DNA of 35,967 bases from Flavonifractor plautii ATCC 29863 (GCF_000239295.1 NZ_JH417656.1:1-35967); one strand, 5' to 3'; positions 7,431 through 17,174 are shown, numbered from the stretch's first letter. A program made the numbers and translations. Notes: generated by a model not told the origin, from the sequence alone.

Positions 7431-8905
7431 GCACGAGGAACAAGGAAGACCGGCGCACGGCGGCGGAGGCAATCGCCCAGGGACTGGCTGCGGACGGCGG
7501 CCTGATGACCCCCGAGGTATTTCCAAAGCTGTCCCACAACGCCCTGGACACCATGCGGGACATGTCCTACCAGCAGCGGGCCGTCTATGTGATGAACTCC
7601 TATCTGGACGATTTCACGGCCTCTGAGCTGTCTGCCTATGCGGACAAGGCCTACGGCGGAGAGAAGTTCGATGTGAAGGAGGTGGCACCCGTTCGGGCGG
7701 TGGACGAAAACACCTACTGTCTGGAGCTGTGGCATGGCCCCACCTGCGCCTTCAAGGACATGGCCCTGCAGATGCTGCCACACCTGCTCTCCGCCTCCTT
7801 GGTGAAAAACCAAGAGGAGAAGACGGTGTGCATCCTGGTCGCCACCTCCGGTGACACGGGCAAGGCCGCCCTGGAGGGCTTCAAGGACGTAGACAAGACC
7901 CGCATCTTGGTGTTCTACCCCAAGGACGGTGTTTCCGCTATTCAGGAGCTGCAGATGAACACCCAGGAGGGAGACAACGTAGGGGTTTGCTCCGTGGCAG
8001 GCAACTTCGACGATGCCCAGACTGGTGTCAAGCGCCTGTTCTCCGACGAGGCCCTGCGGGAGAAGCTGGCCGGCCGCGGCTTTTTCCTCTCCTCGGCCAA
8101 CTCTATCAACTGGGGCCGCGTCCTGCCGCAGATCGTCTACTACATCTCCGCCTACTGTGACCTTCTGCGGGAGGGGCGGATTCAGAAGGGGGAGCGGATC
8201 AACGTCTGCGTCCCAACCGGCAACTTCGGCAACATTCTGGCCGCCTACTACGCCAGGGAGATGGGTGTGCCCATCGGCAGGCTCATCTGCGCCTCCAACA
8301 GCAACAATGTACTGACCGACTTCCTGTGCACTGGCGTGTACGACCGCAACCGCACCTTCTACAATACGATGTCCCCCTCCATGGATATCCTGATCTCCTC
8401 CAACTTGGAGCGGCTGCTCTTCTCCCTGTCCAACCACGACGACGCCGAGGTGCGCGGGTATATGGAGGAGCTGGCCCGGTCCGGGCGGTATGAGGTGAGC
8501 CCCGCCATCAAGGGCAGGCTGGAGAAGCTTTTCGCCGCCGGTTTCTGCGACGACGATCAGACACAGAAGGTCATCGGCCGCATGTGGCAGGAGCACCGCT
8601 ACCTGATCGATCCCCACACCGCCGTGGCCTTTGACGTGCTCGACCAGTACCGGCGGGATACTGGTGACACTACCCCCACCGTGGTGGTGTCCACCGCCAG
8701 CCCCTTCAAGTTCTGTGACAGCGTGCTGGGCGCCCTGGGCGTGAGCGAGCTGGCCGCCGGCACGGCCATTTTGGACCAGCTCTCCCAGCAGACCGGCGTA
8801 CCCGTCCCGGCGCCCCTGGCTGTCCTGAAGGACAAGACGGTCCGCTTTGGCCGGAGCGTCACCAAAGAGCACATGGTGGACCAGGTGCTGGAGATGCTGC
8901 GCTGA
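7418..8905 (+). CDS. thrC: Threonine synthase
   Basis: A 495-residue, PLP-dependent threonine synthase, which converts O-phosphohomoserine to threonine. The N-terminus (MYYVSTRNKE) is typical of the long microbial class. The PLP lysine is K113 in HGPTCAFKDMALQ, followed by ATSGDTGKAALEG and VPTGNFGNILAAYYA (phosphate-binding loops). It begins inside the end of the M19 peptidase gene and is followed without spacing by the metallophosphoesterase gene. No other threonine pathway genes are in the window. Confidence 0.97.
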   Translation: MYYVSTRNKEDRRTAAEAIAQGLAADGGLMTPEVFPKLSHNALDTMRDMSYQQRAVYVMNSYLDDFTASELSAYADKAYGGEKFDVKEVAPVRAVDENTYCLELWHGPTCAFKDMALQMLPHLLSASLVKNQEEKTVCILVATSGDTGKAALEGFKDVDKTRILVFYPKDGVSAIQELQMNTQEGDNVGVCSVAGNFDDAQTGVKRLFSDEALREKLAGRGFFLSSANSINWGRVLPQIVYYISAYCDLLREGRIQKGERINVCVPTGNFGNILAAYYAREMGVPIGRLICASNSNNVLTDFLCTGVYDRNRTFYNTMSPSMDILISSNLERLLFSLSNHDDAEVRGYMEELARSGRYEVSPAIKGRLEKLFAAGFCDDDQTQKVIGRMWQEHRYLIDPHTAVAFDVLDQYRRDTGDTTPTVVVSTASPFKFCDSVLGALGVSELAAGTAILDQLSQQTGVPVPAPLAVLKDKTVRFGRSVTKEHMVDQVLEMLR

Positions 8906-9586
8906 ATGGCTCTCTACGCAATCGGGGACACCCACCTCTCCCTGTCCTCCAATAAGCCCATGGACGTGTTTGGCGGGGGCTGGGAGGGCTATGTGGATAA
9001 GCTGCAGAAGGGCTTCGCGGCGGTGGGGCCGGAGGATACGGTGGTGCTCTGCGGCGACCTGTCCTGGGGCATGAGTCTGGAGGAGGCAAAGAAGGACTTC
9101 GCTTTCCTGGACGCCCTGCCTGGGGCGCGGAAGCTGCTGCTCAAGGGAAACCACGACTACTGGTGGAACACCGCCGCCAAGATGAACCGCTTTTTTGCGG
9201 AGAGCGGCTTTTCCACCCTCCGCATTCTGCACAACAACTGCTATGAATACGGGGGCTACGCCCTGTGCGGCACCCGGGGCTGGTTCTATGAGGAGACCGG
9301 CGACCAGAAGGTGTTCAAGCGGGAGCTGATCCGCTTGGAGGCGTCGCTGAAGGCGGCGGGGGAGCGGCCCAAGCTGTGCTTTCTCCACTATCCGCCCCTC
9401 TACCAGGGCTACCGCTGTCCAGAGATCATTGCCCTGCTGGAGCAGTACGGCGTGGAGCGCTGCTATTACGGCCATCTCCACGGCGGCAGCCACCGCTTGG
9501 CCGTGGAAGGACGGCAGGGAGACGTGGCCTATTATCTGGTCTCCGCAGACTATGTGGGGTTTCGCCCGCAAAAAATCTGTGAATAA
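8906..9586 (+). CDS. Calcineurin-like metallophosphoesterase
   Basis: A 226-residue metallophosphoesterase of the calcineurin-like superfamily. The five-part metal site is visible: IGDTHL (D and H), LCGDLSWG, LKGNHDYWW, FLHYPP and YYGHLHGG. The ATG abuts the thrC stop codon (TGAATG), so translation is probably coupled. No signal peptide. The substrate cannot be told from sequence; nucleotides or other phosphodiesters are possible. It closes the operon that begins at rbgA. Confidence 0.9.
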   Translation: MALYAIGDTHLSLSSNKPMDVFGGGWEGYVDKLQKGFAAVGPEDTVVLCGDLSWGMSLEEAKKDFAFLDALPGARKLLLKGNHDYWWNTAAKMNRFFAESGFSTLRILHNNCYEYGGYALCGTRGWFYEETGDQKVFKRELIRLEASLKAAGERPKLCFLHYPPLYQGYRCPEIIALLEQYGVERCYYGHLHGGSHRLAVEGRQGDVAYYLVSADYVGFRPQKICE

Positions 9587-9607
9587 TTGAAAAAAGGTAT
9601 GGAAATT

Positions 9608-9640
9608 TTGACGCATATCTGCTAGTATATAACGGATAAC
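9608..9640 (+). promoter_or_regulatory. Probable promoter region of tig, boxes uncertain
   Basis: The stretch is AT-rich and contains TTGACG (9608-9613), TATAAC (9628-9633) and GATAAC (9635-9640). No pair has ideal spacing (14 or 21 bases), so exact boxes cannot be fixed. Confidence 0.3.
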
Positions 9641-9660
9641 GCGAAAGATGGCCCCGTATA

Positions 9661-9677
9661 CCGCCGATGCGCGGCGG
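9661..9677 (+). promoter_or_regulatory. Hairpin in the tig leader
   Basis: CCGCCG (9661-9666) and CGGCGG (9672-9677) form a 6-bp stem with a 5-base loop, 13 bases before the AGGAGG of tig. No T-run follows. It may influence leader stability or translation; no known regulator is implied. Confidence 0.4.
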
Positions 9678-9706
9678 GACAGGGCTGACAGGAGGAAGTA
9701 AACAAC

Positions 9707-11128
9707 ATGAATGTCAAGAGCGTCGAGAAGCAGGAGAAGAGCACCGTCGAGCTGGTGATCGAGATCGGCAAGGAGGAGTTCGAGGCCGCTGTCGAGAAGG
9801 TCTACAAGAAGCAGCGCGGCAAGATCAGCGTGCCCGGTTTCCGCAAGGGCAAGGCCCCCCGGAAGATCATCGAGGGCATGTACGGCTCCGGCGTGTTTTA
9901 TGAGGATGCTATCAACGACTTGTACCCCGAGGCCTATGCCCAGGCGATTGAGCAGGAGAAGCTGGATGCCGTGGCGTGGCCCAAGGTGGAGATCGTGGAT
10001 GTGGGCAAGGAGGGCCTGACCTTCAAGGCCCTGGTCACCGTCCGACCCGAGGTGAAGTTGGGCGAGTACAAGGGCCTGACTGCTGAGAAGGGCGAGGTCG
10101 CCATCTCTGATGAGGACATCGACAACGAGCTCAAGCCCTTCATCAACCGTGCCACCCGCATGGTGACCGTGGAGCGGGCGGCCGAGAACGGCGATACTGT
10201 GGTGATTGACTTCGAGGGCTTCCTGGACGGCAAGCCCTTCGACGGCGGCAAGGCCGAGGGCCACAGCCTGGAGCTGGGCTCCGGTTCCTTTATTCCCGGC
10301 TTCGAGGAGCAGCTCGTGGGCACCAAAGCCGGCGACGAGAAGGAGCTGAACGTCACCTTCCCCGAGGATTACCATGCCGCCGAACTGGCCGGCAAACCAG
10401 TCGTTTTCAAGGTGAAGGTTCACGAGGTCAAGGCCAAGGAGCTGCCTGAGGTGGACGACGAGTTCGCTAAGGATGTGTCCGAGTTCGATACCCTCGCCGA
10501 CTTTAAAAAGGATCTGGGTGAGAAGCTGAAGGAACGCCGCGAGACTCAGAACCAGCGTGACTTCGAGGCCGCTCTGATGGAGCAGGTTATGGACAACATG
10601 GAGGTCGAGATTCCCGACGCTATGGTGGAGTATGAGGCCGATAACCTGGTGAACGACATGGCCCAGCGCATCCAGGCCCAGGGTATCCCCTTTGACCAGT
10701 ATCTGGCCATGACCGGCATGACCATGGATATCATGCGGGAGCAGGCCAAGGCCGCTGCTCTGGAGCGGGTGCGCCGTGAGCTGGCGCTGGGCGCCATTGT
10801 GGCTGCCGAAAATATCACCATCTCCGACGAGGAGCTGGAGGAGGAGTACAAGCGTCTGGCCGAGCAGTATCACATGGATGTGGACAAGGTGAAGGCCGCG
10901 GTGGATGCCGAGAGCATCCGCAAGGAGCAGAGCTACCACAAGGCTGAGCACGTGGTCTACGACAGCGCCAAGGTCGGCAAGGCCCCCGCCAAGAAGAAGT
11001 CCGCCAAGAAGAAGGCGGAGGAGAGCGCCGAGGGCGAGGAGAAGCCCAAGAAGACCGCCCGCAAGGGCACCTCCCGCAAGAAGGTGGAGGAGACCGCCGA
11101 GGCGGCCGTGGAGAAGACGGAGGAATAA
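9707..11128 (+). CDS. tig: Trigger factor, ribosome-associated chaperone
   Basis: A 473-residue trigger factor. The N-terminal ribosome-binding domain carries the signature GFRKGKAPRKIIE near residues 45-57. An FKBP-type prolyl isomerase domain follows at about 155-240 (GDTVVIDFEGFLDGKPFDGG ... FIPGFEEQLVG). A long helical chaperone domain extends to about 420. The last 45 or so residues are an unusual low-complexity tail rich in Lys, Ala and Glu, with PAKKKSAKKK near its start. It heads the conserved tig-clpP-clpX-lon block. ATG 9707 has AGGAGG at 9690-9695, a slightly long spacing. Confidence 0.97.
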   Translation: MNVKSVEKQEKSTVELVIEIGKEEFEAAVEKVYKKQRGKISVPGFRKGKAPRKIIEGMYGSGVFYEDAINDLYPEAYAQAIEQEKLDAVAWPKVEIVDVGKEGLTFKALVTVRPEVKLGEYKGLTAEKGEVAISDEDIDNELKPFINRATRMVTVERAAENGDTVVIDFEGFLDGKPFDGGKAEGHSLELGSGSFIPGFEEQLVGTKAGDEKELNVTFPEDYHAAELAGKPVVFKVKVHEVKAKELPEVDDEFAKDVSEFDTLADFKKDLGEKLKERRETQNQRDFEAALMEQVMDNMEVEIPDAMVEYEADNLVNDMAQRIQAQGIPFDQYLAMTGMTMDIMREQAKAAALERVRRELALGAIVAAENITISDEELEEEYKRLAEQYHMDVDKVKAAVDAESIRKEQSYHKAEHVVYDSAKVGKAPAKKKSAKKKAEESAEGEEKPKKTARKGTSRKKVEETAEAAVEKTEE

Positions 11129-11154
11129 GTTTCCAAACGATGGGCATACTCTGT

Positions 11155-11182
11155 TTGTGAGCCTGCCCGTCTGCGGTAGGAT
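11155..11182 (+). promoter_or_regulatory. Possible promoter of clpP
   Basis: TTGTGA (11155-11160), a 16-base spacer and TAGGAT (11177-11182), each four of six to consensus, in the 103-base gap between tig and clpP. No CtsR-type direct repeat was recognised there. Confidence 0.35.
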
Positions 11183-11231
11183 GGTGGGGCGCCCTGCACC
11201 CCGACATCAAAATTAAAGGAGATCCTTCATT

Positions 11232-11813
11232 ATGAGCCTAGTTCCTTATGTAGTAGAGCAGACCAACCGCGGCGAGCGTTCCTATGACATCTTTTCCCGC
11301 CTGCTGAACGACCGCATTGTGTTCCTGGGAGAAGAGGTCAACGCCACCACGGCCAGCCTGGTGGTGGCCCAGTTGCTGTATCTGGAGGCCCAGGACCCGG
11401 ACAAGGACATCCAGTTTTACATCAACAGTCCCGGCGGCTCCGTCACCGACGGTATGGCCATTTATGACACGATGCAGTATATTAAGTGCGATGTATCCAC
11501 TATTTGCATCGGCATGGCTGCCAGCATGGGCGCGTTTCTGCTCTCCTCCGGCGCCAAGGGCAAGCGCTTGGCTCTGCCCAACGCGGAGATCATGATCCAT
11601 CAGCCCTCCGCCGGCACTCAGGGACAGATCACCGATATGGCCATCCACCTGAAGCGCCTGGAGATTATCAAAAAGCGCATGAACCACATTCTGGCGGACA
11701 ACACCGGTAAGCCGCTGGAAGTGGTTACAGCCGACTGCGAGCGCGACAATTTCATGTCCGCCGAGGAGGCTAAGGAGTACGGCCTGATTGACAAGGTCAT
11801 TTATACGCGATAA
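11232..11813 (+). CDS. clpP: ATP-dependent Clp protease proteolytic subunit
   Basis: The 193-residue ClpP serine peptidase, which assembles into the tetradecameric chamber fed by ClpX. The catalytic triad is S98 (GMAASMGA), H123 (MIHQPSAG) and D172 (ERDNFMS). The N-terminus [25 protein letters not shown] is typical and supports ATG 11232, preceded by AAAGGAG. clpX follows after a strong hairpin. Confidence 0.98.
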   Translation: MSLVPYVVEQTNRGERSYDIFSRLLNDRIVFLGEEVNATTASLVVAQLLYLEAQDPDKDIQFYINSPGGSVTDGMAIYDTMQYIKCDVSTICIGMAASMGAFLLSSGAKGKRLALPNAEIMIHQPSAGTQGQITDMAIHLKRLEIIKKRMNHILADNTGKPLEVVTADCERDNFMSAEEAKEYGLIDKVIYTR

Positions 11814-11820
11814 AATCCAA

Positions 11821-11857
11821 CAGAGGGAGCGGGGAAGCAAACGCCCCGCTCCCTCTG
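11821..11857 (+). other. Strong intercistronic hairpin between clpP and clpX, no U-tract
   Basis: A perfect 14-bp stem, CAGAGGGAGCGGGG (11821-11834) with CCCCGCTCCCTCTG (11844-11857), 9-base loop. It is followed by AGCCTTAGAAAG, not a T-run, so it is not a standard intrinsic terminator. It may stabilise the clpP message or mark a processing site. Confidence 0.8.
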
Positions 11858-11886
11858 AGCCTTAGAAAGACTTGAGGGAGCAAACC

Positions 11887-13203
11887 ATGCCGAAAAATGA
11901 CGAGCGCAAATCCGTGCGCTGTTCCTTCTGCGGCAAGCACCAGGAACAGGTCGCCCGCATCATCGCCGGTCCGGGCGCCTATATCTGCAACGAGTGTGTC
12001 CACCTGTGCATGAGCATTCTGGACGACACTTACGATCCCGAGGAGCAGGCCGGGCCGGACATCCCCGATGTGATCCCCACCCCCAGGGAGATCCGCGACG
12101 TGCTGGACCAGTATATCATCGGGCAGGAGGACGCTAAAATCGCCTTGTCCGTGGCGGTCTACAACCACTATAAGCGCATCTACTTCGGCGGCGGGGAGGA
12201 CGTGGAGCTCCAGAAGAGCAACATCCTGCTCATGGGGCCTACGGGCTGCGGCAAGACCCTGTTCGCCCAGACCCTGGCCCGGATTCTGAAGGTGCCCTTC
12301 GCCATCGCCGACGCCACTACCCTCACCGAGGCCGGATATGTGGGCGACGACGTGGAGAACATCCTCCTGCGACTGGTGCAGGCTGCCGACTACGACATCG
12401 AGCTGGCTGAGCGCGGCATCATCTACGTGGACGAGATCGACAAGATCGCCCGCAAGAGTGAGAACACCTCCATTACCCGCGACGTGTCTGGCGAGGGCGT
12501 GCAACAGGCCCTGCTGAAAATCCTGGAGGGTACTGTGGCCAACGTTCCGCCCCAGGGCGGCCGCAAGCATCCCCACCAGGAGTTCATCCAGATCAACACC
12601 AAGAATATCCTCTTCATCTGCGGCGGCGCTTTCGACGGGATGGAGAAGATCATCGAGCAGCGCCTGAACAAAAAGACCATTGGCTTCGGCGCGGACATCC
12701 AGAGTAAGAAGGAGCGGGATACTACCTCGGTGCTCAAGCAGGTACAGCCCCACGATCTGCTCAAGTTCGGAATCATCCCGGAGCTGGTGGGCCGCCTGCC
12801 GGTGATCACCACCCTGAACGCTCTGGACAAGGGACAACTGGTGCGCATCCTCACCGAGCCGAAGAATGCCCTGGTGAAGCAGTACCAGAAGCTGTTGGAG
12901 TACGACATGGTGGAGCTGGACTTCGATACCCAGGCGCTGGAGGCTGCCGCCGACCGGGCCATCGAGCGCGGCATCGGCGCCCGCGGCCTGCGGGCCGTGC
13001 TGGAGGAGGTAATGACCCCTCTGATGTACGAGGTGCCCTCCGATCCAACGATCACCCGGGTGACGATTACGGCTGAGAGCGTGAAAGAACACGTTTCCCC
13101 CGCCGTTGAGCACGATCCCGACCGCACCCAGCGGCCCCGTCTTGGCGGTGCCGCTCTCCATGCGGAGCAGGGGGGCGTATCCCCCAAGGGAAATGTCTCT
13201 TAA
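11887..13203 (+). CDS. clpX: ATP-dependent Clp protease ATP-binding subunit ClpX
   Basis: A 438-residue AAA+ unfoldase that delivers substrates to ClpP. The N-terminal zinc-binding domain has CSFC and CNECVHLC cysteine pairs at about residues 12-44. The Walker A is GPTGCGKT (Cys where Ser is more usual), Walker B is [10 protein letters not shown], and the pore loop GYVGDD and the GGRKHPHQE loop are present. ATG 11887 is chosen because GAGGGAG (11874-11880) lies 6 bases upstream; a TTG at 11872 would add five residues but overlaps that site. The C-terminal 30 residues after the AAA+ small domain look variable. Confidence 0.98.
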   Translation: MPKNDERKSVRCSFCGKHQEQVARIIAGPGAYICNECVHLCMSILDDTYDPEEQAGPDIPDVIPTPREIRDVLDQYIIGQEDAKIALSVAVYNHYKRIYFGGGEDVELQKSNILLMGPTGCGKTLFAQTLARILKVPFAIADATTLTEAGYVGDDVENILLRLVQAADYDIELAERGIIYVDEIDKIARKSENTSITRDVSGEGVQQALLKILEGTVANVPPQGGRKHPHQEFIQINTKNILFICGGAFDGMEKIIEQRLNKKTIGFGADIQSKKERDTTSVLKQVQPHDLLKFGIIPELVGRLPVITTLNALDKGQLVRILTEPKNALVKQYQKLLEYDMVELDFDTQALEAAADRAIERGIGARGLRAVLEEVMTPLMYEVPSDPTITRVTITAESVKEHVSPAVEHDPDRTQRPRLGGAALHAEQGGVSPKGNVS

Positions 13204-13219
13204 ACAGCAACTGAACCGG

Positions 13220-13246
13220 TGGGGCGGGGGAGCATCCCTCGCCCCA
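13220..13246 (+). other. Intercistronic hairpin between clpX and lon
   Basis: TGGGGCGGGGGA (13220-13231) pairs with TCCCTCGCCCCA (13235-13246) through 12 pairs including one G-U, with a 3-base loop. Only ATTCTGC follows, so a U-tract is missing. It resembles the hairpin before clpX in position and lack of U-tract. Confidence 0.75.
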
Positions 13247-13287
13247 TTCTGCATCAAATCCCTGCCCTGGAAGGAAGTGAATGTGTG

Positions 13288-15699
13288 ATGGAAGAACTGA
13301 ACCGGCAGCAAACTATGCCTGCTCTGGCCCTGCGGGGGCTGACCGTCTTTCCGCAGATGCTGCTCCACTTCGATGTGGGACGGCAGGCGTCCATTCAGGC
13401 ACTGGACGAGTCCATGGCCTCAGGCCAGCCGATTTTCCTGGTGGCCCAGCGGGAGCTGGCCGTTGAAAGCCCGCAGGAAAAAGACCTTTACAGCATCGGG
13501 ACCATCTGCAATGTGCGCCAGATTCTGCGCCTGCCCGGAGACAACGTGCGGGTGATGGTGGAGGGGGTCAGCCGCGGGCGGCTGTGCCTTCTGCCCAAGA
13601 CCACGCCCTACCTGAACGCCCTGGTGGAGGAGCTTCCGGCGGAACAGCCGGTCCGCCGTTCCACACGAACGGAGGCCCTCATTCGCCAGACCTACGAGCT
13701 GTTCGAGCGGTTCATCGAGCTGGCTCCCAAGATGACCCCCGATGTGCTCCTCTCGGTGCTCTCCAGTGAGGACCCGGGCTACATCGCCGACTACATTGCT
13801 CAGAACTTGCCCATGCGCACGGGGGACAAGCAGGCCATTCTGGAGGAGCTGCGGCCGGTGCGCCGCCTGGAGCGCCTGTGCCAGAGCCTCCGCCGGGAGG
13901 TGGAGATTCTGGAGTTGGAACAGGAGATGCAGGGCAAGGTGCGGGAGCAGCTCACCCGCAGCCAGCGGGACTATGTTCTGCGGGAGCAGCTCAAGGTTCT
14001 CCGGCAGGAGCTGGGGGAGGAGGGGGCCGGCGGCGACAGCGAGATTGCCGAGTACCGCCAGCGCATCGCCAAGGCCAAGCTGCCCCAGGAGGTGGCGGAC
14101 AAGCTTACGAAAGAGGTGGGCCGCCTGGAGAAGCAGCCCTTTGGCTCCGCCGAGGCCACCGTTTTGCGCAATTACCTGGATACCGTGCTGGAGCTGCCCT
14201 GGGGCAAGCACACCAAGGAGCGAGTCAACGTGGAGGCGGCCCGCAAGGTGCTGGACGCCGACCACTACGGCCTGGAGAAGGTCAAGGAGCGCATTTTGGA
14301 GTTCCTGGCGGTCAAGCAGTTGGCCCCCGGGCTGAAGGGACAGATCCTCTGCCTGGTGGGGCCTCCCGGCGTGGGCAAGACCTCCATCGCCATGAGCATG
14401 TCGCGGGCCTTAAACCGTAAGCTGGCCCGTATCTCCCTGGGCGGCGTCCATGACGAGGCGGAGATCCGCGGCCACCGCAAGACCTATGTGGGGGCCATGC
14501 CGGGCCGCATCATTGCCGCCGTCAAGCAGGCTGAGAGCTGTAATCCGCTGCTGTTGCTGGATGAGATCGACAAGCTGGGCAATGATCAGCGGGGCGATCC
14601 CGCCTCGGCCCTGCTGGAGGTGCTGGACGCCGAGCAGAACAGCACCTTCCGCGACCATTTCCTGGAGGTGCCCTTCGATCTCTCCGACGTGCTCTTCATC
14701 ACCACCGCCAACACCCTGGATACCATCCCCCGGCCCCTGCTGGATCGGATGGAGGTCATTGAACTGACCAGCTATACCGATGAGGAGAAGCTGCAGATCG
14801 CCAAGCGGCACCTGCTGCCCAAGGAGCTGAAACGCCACGGGTTGGCAAAGGCCCAGCTCAGGCTGACCGACGACGCCATCCGGGAGCTGATTCGGGGCTA
14901 TACCCGTGAGGCCGGCGTCCGTGTTCTGGAGCGGAAGCTGGGGGCACTATGCCGGAAGGCGGCTATGGCCATTGTGTCAAATGGTGTAAAGTCGATTCAC
15001 ATCACAGGAGATAACCTGGAGGACTATCTGGGTATCCGCCGCTATCACCCGGAGCGGCTGCCCCGGACGGAGCAGGTAGGCGTGGTCAACGGCCTGGCCT
15101 GGACTCAGGTGGGGGGCGAGATCCTGGAGGTAGAGGTGGGCGTGGTGCCTGGCTCCGGCAAGGTAGAGCTCACCGGCAACCTGGGCAGCGTCATGAAGGA
15201 GTCCGCCCAGGCCGCCCTGTCCTACATCCGCAGCCGCGCCGCCCAACTGGGAATCGAGGCGGATTTTTACAAGACGAAGGACATTCACGTCCACTTCCCG
15301 GAGGGAGCAGTGCCCAAGGACGGCCCCTCCGCCGGCATTGCCATCACCACCGCCATGGTGTCCGCCCTCACCGGCGCGCCGGTGAGGCGGGAGATCGCAA
15401 TGACAGGTGAAGTTACTTTACGGGGCAGAGTGCTACCCATCGGCGGCCTGAAGGAGAAGACCATGGCCGCCTACCGCAGCGGCATCAAAACCGTGTTCCT
15501 GCCGGCGGACAATGTGCCGGATCTGGAGGAGATCGACCCCACCGTCCGGGCCGCTCTGCACTTTGTTCCGGTGGAGCAGGTGGATTCGGTGCTGGCCGAG
15601 GCGCTGGAGCTGAAGACATGCGACCCCCTTCGGGACGACGCGCTCCCGCCCCCTGAGTCCGGCTCCCGGAGCCGGGAAGTACCCACCTTCCGACAGTGA
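13288..15699 (+). CDS. lon: ATP-dependent Lon protease (LonA)
   Basis: An 803-residue LonA with all three parts: the N-terminal substrate domain ([23 protein letters not shown]), the AAA+ module with Walker A GPPGVGKT at about residues 358-365 and Walker [10 protein letters not shown], and the peptidase domain with the catalytic dyad S681 (KDGPSAGI) and K722 ([10 protein letters not shown]). ATG 13288 follows AAGGA at 13271-13275; GTG 13285 is an alternative with tighter spacing. The last 25 or so residues form a polar, Pro/Arg-rich tail. It lies between clpX and engB, the common Firmicutes order. Confidence 0.98.
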   Translation: MEELNRQQTMPALALRGLTVFPQMLLHFDVGRQASIQALDESMASGQPIFLVAQRELAVESPQEKDLYSIGTICNVRQILRLPGDNVRVMVEGVSRGRLCLLPKTTPYLNALVEELPAEQPVRRSTRTEALIRQTYELFERFIELAPKMTPDVLLSVLSSEDPGYIADYIAQNLPMRTGDKQAILEELRPVRRLERLCQSLRREVEILELEQEMQGKVREQLTRSQRDYVLREQLKVLRQELGEEGAGGDSEIAEYRQRIAKAKLPQEVADKLTKEVGRLEKQPFGSAEATVLRNYLDTVLELPWGKHTKERVNVEAARKVLDADHYGLEKVKERILEFLAVKQLAPGLKGQILCLVGPPGVGKTSIAMSMSRALNRKLARISLGGVHDEAEIRGHRKTYVGAMPGRIIAAVKQAESCNPLLLLDEIDKLGNDQRGDPASALLEVLDAEQNSTFRDHFLEVPFDLSDVLFITTANTLDTIPRPLLDRMEVIELTSYTDEEKLQIAKRHLLPKELKRHGLAKAQLRLTDDAIRELIRGYTREAGVRVLERKLGALCRKAAMAIVSNGVKSIHITGDNLEDYLGIRRYHPERLPRTEQVGVVNGLAWTQVGGEILEVEVGVVPGSGKVELTGNLGSVMKESAQAALSYIRSRAAQLGIEADFYKTKDIHVHFPEGAVPKDGPSAGIAITTAMVSALTGAPVRREIAMTGEVTLRGRVLPIGGLKEKTMAAYRSGIKTVFLPADNVPDLEEIDPTVRAALHFVPVEQVDSVLAEALELKTCDPLRDDALPPPESGSRSREVPTFRQ

Positions 15700-15708
15700 G
15701 GAATTGAC

Positions 15709-16308
15709 ATGAATGTGAATTTACAGAAGGCGGAGTTTGTGCGCTCCGCGGCCAAGGCCGGGGACTTCCCACGGGATCGCCTGCCGCAGGTGGCCTTTGC
15801 CGGCCGCTCCAACGTGGGCAAGTCCTCGGTGATCAACCGGCTGCTCAACCGGAAGAATTTTGCCCGGGTGGGCGCGGCGCCTGGCAAGACCACCCACATC
15901 AACTACTTTTTGATCGACGGCGCCTTCTACCTGGTGGATCTCCCCGGCTATGGCTACGCCAAGGTGTCCCAGGCGGAGAAGGCCCGCTGGGGCCGCCTGA
16001 TGGAGGAGTGGTTCGCGGACAACTCCCTGATGACCCTGGGACTGATGATCGTGGATGCCCGGCACAAGCCCACGGCGGACGACTGCACCATGGCGGAGTT
16101 TTTCAGGAACAGCGGCCGTCCCTTTGCGGTTGTGGCCAACAAGCTGGATAAGCTGCGCAAGAGCGACATAGAGCCGAACCTGGCGCGCATCCGGGAAACT
16201 CTTGAGCTGGACAAGTCTGTAAAGCTGATTCCCTTTTCGGCTGAGAAGGGAGACGGCAAACAGGAGCTGCTCAATCTGATCCTGGAGCACGCGGAGGGAA
16301 GTGTATGA
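15709..16308 (+). CDS. engB: Ribosome biogenesis GTP-binding protein EngB (YsxC/YihA)
   Basis: A 199-residue TRAFAC-class GTPase for 50S assembly. G-motifs: GRSNVGKSS (G1), GKTTHINYF (G2), DLPGYGYA (G3), NKLDKL (G4) and SAEKGDG (G5). It follows lon by nine bases, as ysxC follows lonA in B. subtilis, with GTGAGGA upstream of ATG 15709. It overlaps the next gene by ATGA. Confidence 0.97.
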   Translation: MNVNLQKAEFVRSAAKAGDFPRDRLPQVAFAGRSNVGKSSVINRLLNRKNFARVGAAPGKTTHINYFLIDGAFYLVDLPGYGYAKVSQAEKARWGRLMEEWFADNSLMTLGLMIVDARHKPTADDCTMAEFFRNSGRPFAVVANKLDKLRKSDIEPNLARIRETLELDKSVKLIPFSAEKGDGKQELLNLILEHAEGSV

Positions 16309-17072
16309 GATTCGTCAAACTGCTGCGAGAAGGAAGGGGCGTGTGGGGGGTGCTCCACGGCGATGTGGTGCACACTCTGACAGAGCCGCCCTTCGAGGGT
16401 GTCCGTTATGACGGAGAGAGCCTGCCCCTGTCCGGCTGCCGCCTCCTGGCTCCCTGTGAGGCCACAAAAATTGTCTGCATTGGAAAGAACTATTTCGACC
16501 ACATCCATGAAATGAAGTCCATGTTGGATGCCTCCAACACCCCCGACCGGCCCACCCTGTTTCTCAAGGCCCCCAACGCCCTCAACTCCCACCTGGGGAA
16601 GGTTCACGCCCCGGACTTTGTAGGGCGGCTGGATTACGAGGGAGAGCTGGCCGTGGTAATGAAGCGGCGTGCCAAGGATGTGCCGGAGGAGGAGGCACTG
16701 GACTATGTGCTGGGTTATACCTGCCTCAACGATATTACCGCCCGGGATGTCCAGAAGGCGGACGGCCAGTGGGCCCGCGGCAAAAATATGGACGGCTTTG
16801 CCCCCATGGGGCCCGTCGTCACCGACGAGGTGGACCCGGAACACCTGACCATCACCACCCGACTGAACGGTCAGGTGGTGCAGCAGGGGAGGACAGAGCA
16901 GCTCATCACTGGTGTGCGGGCGCTCATCTCTTTCATCACCGCCTCCATGACCCTGGAGCCGGGGGACGTGATCGCCACCGGCACCCCCGCCGGTGTGGGC
17001 CCCATGCAACCAGGCGATACAGTAGAGGTGGAGGTTTCAGGCATCGGAATCCTATGCAACACCATTGTATGA
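16305..17072 (+). CDS. Fumarylacetoacetate hydrolase-family protein
   Basis: A 255-residue protein of the FAH superfamily, which includes acylpyruvate hydrolases, decarboxylases and oxaloacetate tautomerases. It has a small N-terminal domain, then IGKNYFDHIHEM, the metal-ligand region FVGRLDYEGELAVV, LNDITARDVQK and the terminal GTPAGVGPMQPGD. Which reaction it performs cannot be decided. Its ATG overlaps the engB stop (ATGA), so it is probably coupled to the lon-engB unit although the functions look unrelated. Confidence 0.88.
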   Translation: MRFVKLLREGRGVWGVLHGDVVHTLTEPPFEGVRYDGESLPLSGCRLLAPCEATKIVCIGKNYFDHIHEMKSMLDASNTPDRPTLFLKAPNALNSHLGKVHAPDFVGRLDYEGELAVVMKRRAKDVPEEEALDYVLGYTCLNDITARDVQKADGQWARGKNMDGFAPMGPVVTDEVDPEHLTITTRLNGQVVQQGRTEQLITGVRALISFITASMTLEPGDVIATGTPAGVGPMQPGDTVEVEVSGIGILCNTIV

Positions 17073-17077
17073 GAGGA

Positions 17078-17111
17078 CGGCGGACGCTCAGGGGAGGGCT
17101 CCGCCGCTTTT
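17078..17111 (+). terminator. Possible weak terminator after the FAH-family gene
   Basis: CGGCGGA (17078-17084) pairs with TCCGCCG (17100-17106) around a 15-base loop, followed by C and four T. The long loop and short T-run make it a weak candidate, but a clear promoter starts immediately after. Confidence 0.5.
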
Positions 17112-17113
17112 CC

Positions 17114-17142
17114 TTGAGTTTCTCCTGGAAATTTGCTATAAT
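17114..17142 (+). promoter_or_regulatory. Promoter of the M50-scpA-scpB operon
   Basis: TTGAGT (17114-17119), a 17-base spacer and a perfect TATAAT (17137-17142), preceded by TGC at 17134-17136, which forms an extended -10 element. Confidence 0.82.
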
Positions 17143-17174
17143 TGACACGATCTTTGTGCTAGGGGGGCGGACGC

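Noticed and set aside
7355-10951. A 1198-codon open frame on the minus strand
   Set aside because: It lies opposite thrC, the phosphoesterase gene and tig, all clear families on the + strand. Its His/Leu/Gly-rich translation is the usual shadow of GC-rich genes.
11797-13368. A 523-codon minus-strand open frame opposite clpX
   Set aside because: It is antisense to a fully conserved ClpX and has low-complexity composition with no recognisable motif.
15659-15675. Hairpin CCGGCTC/GAGCCGG near the end of lon as a terminator
   Set aside because: It lies inside the coding region, has a 3-base loop and no T-run, and engB follows closely with no promoter of its own seen.
16305-17072. FAH-family gene as part of an aromatic degradation pathway
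   Set aside because: No homogentisate or related pathway genes are nearby. The neighbours are protease and ribosome assembly genes.
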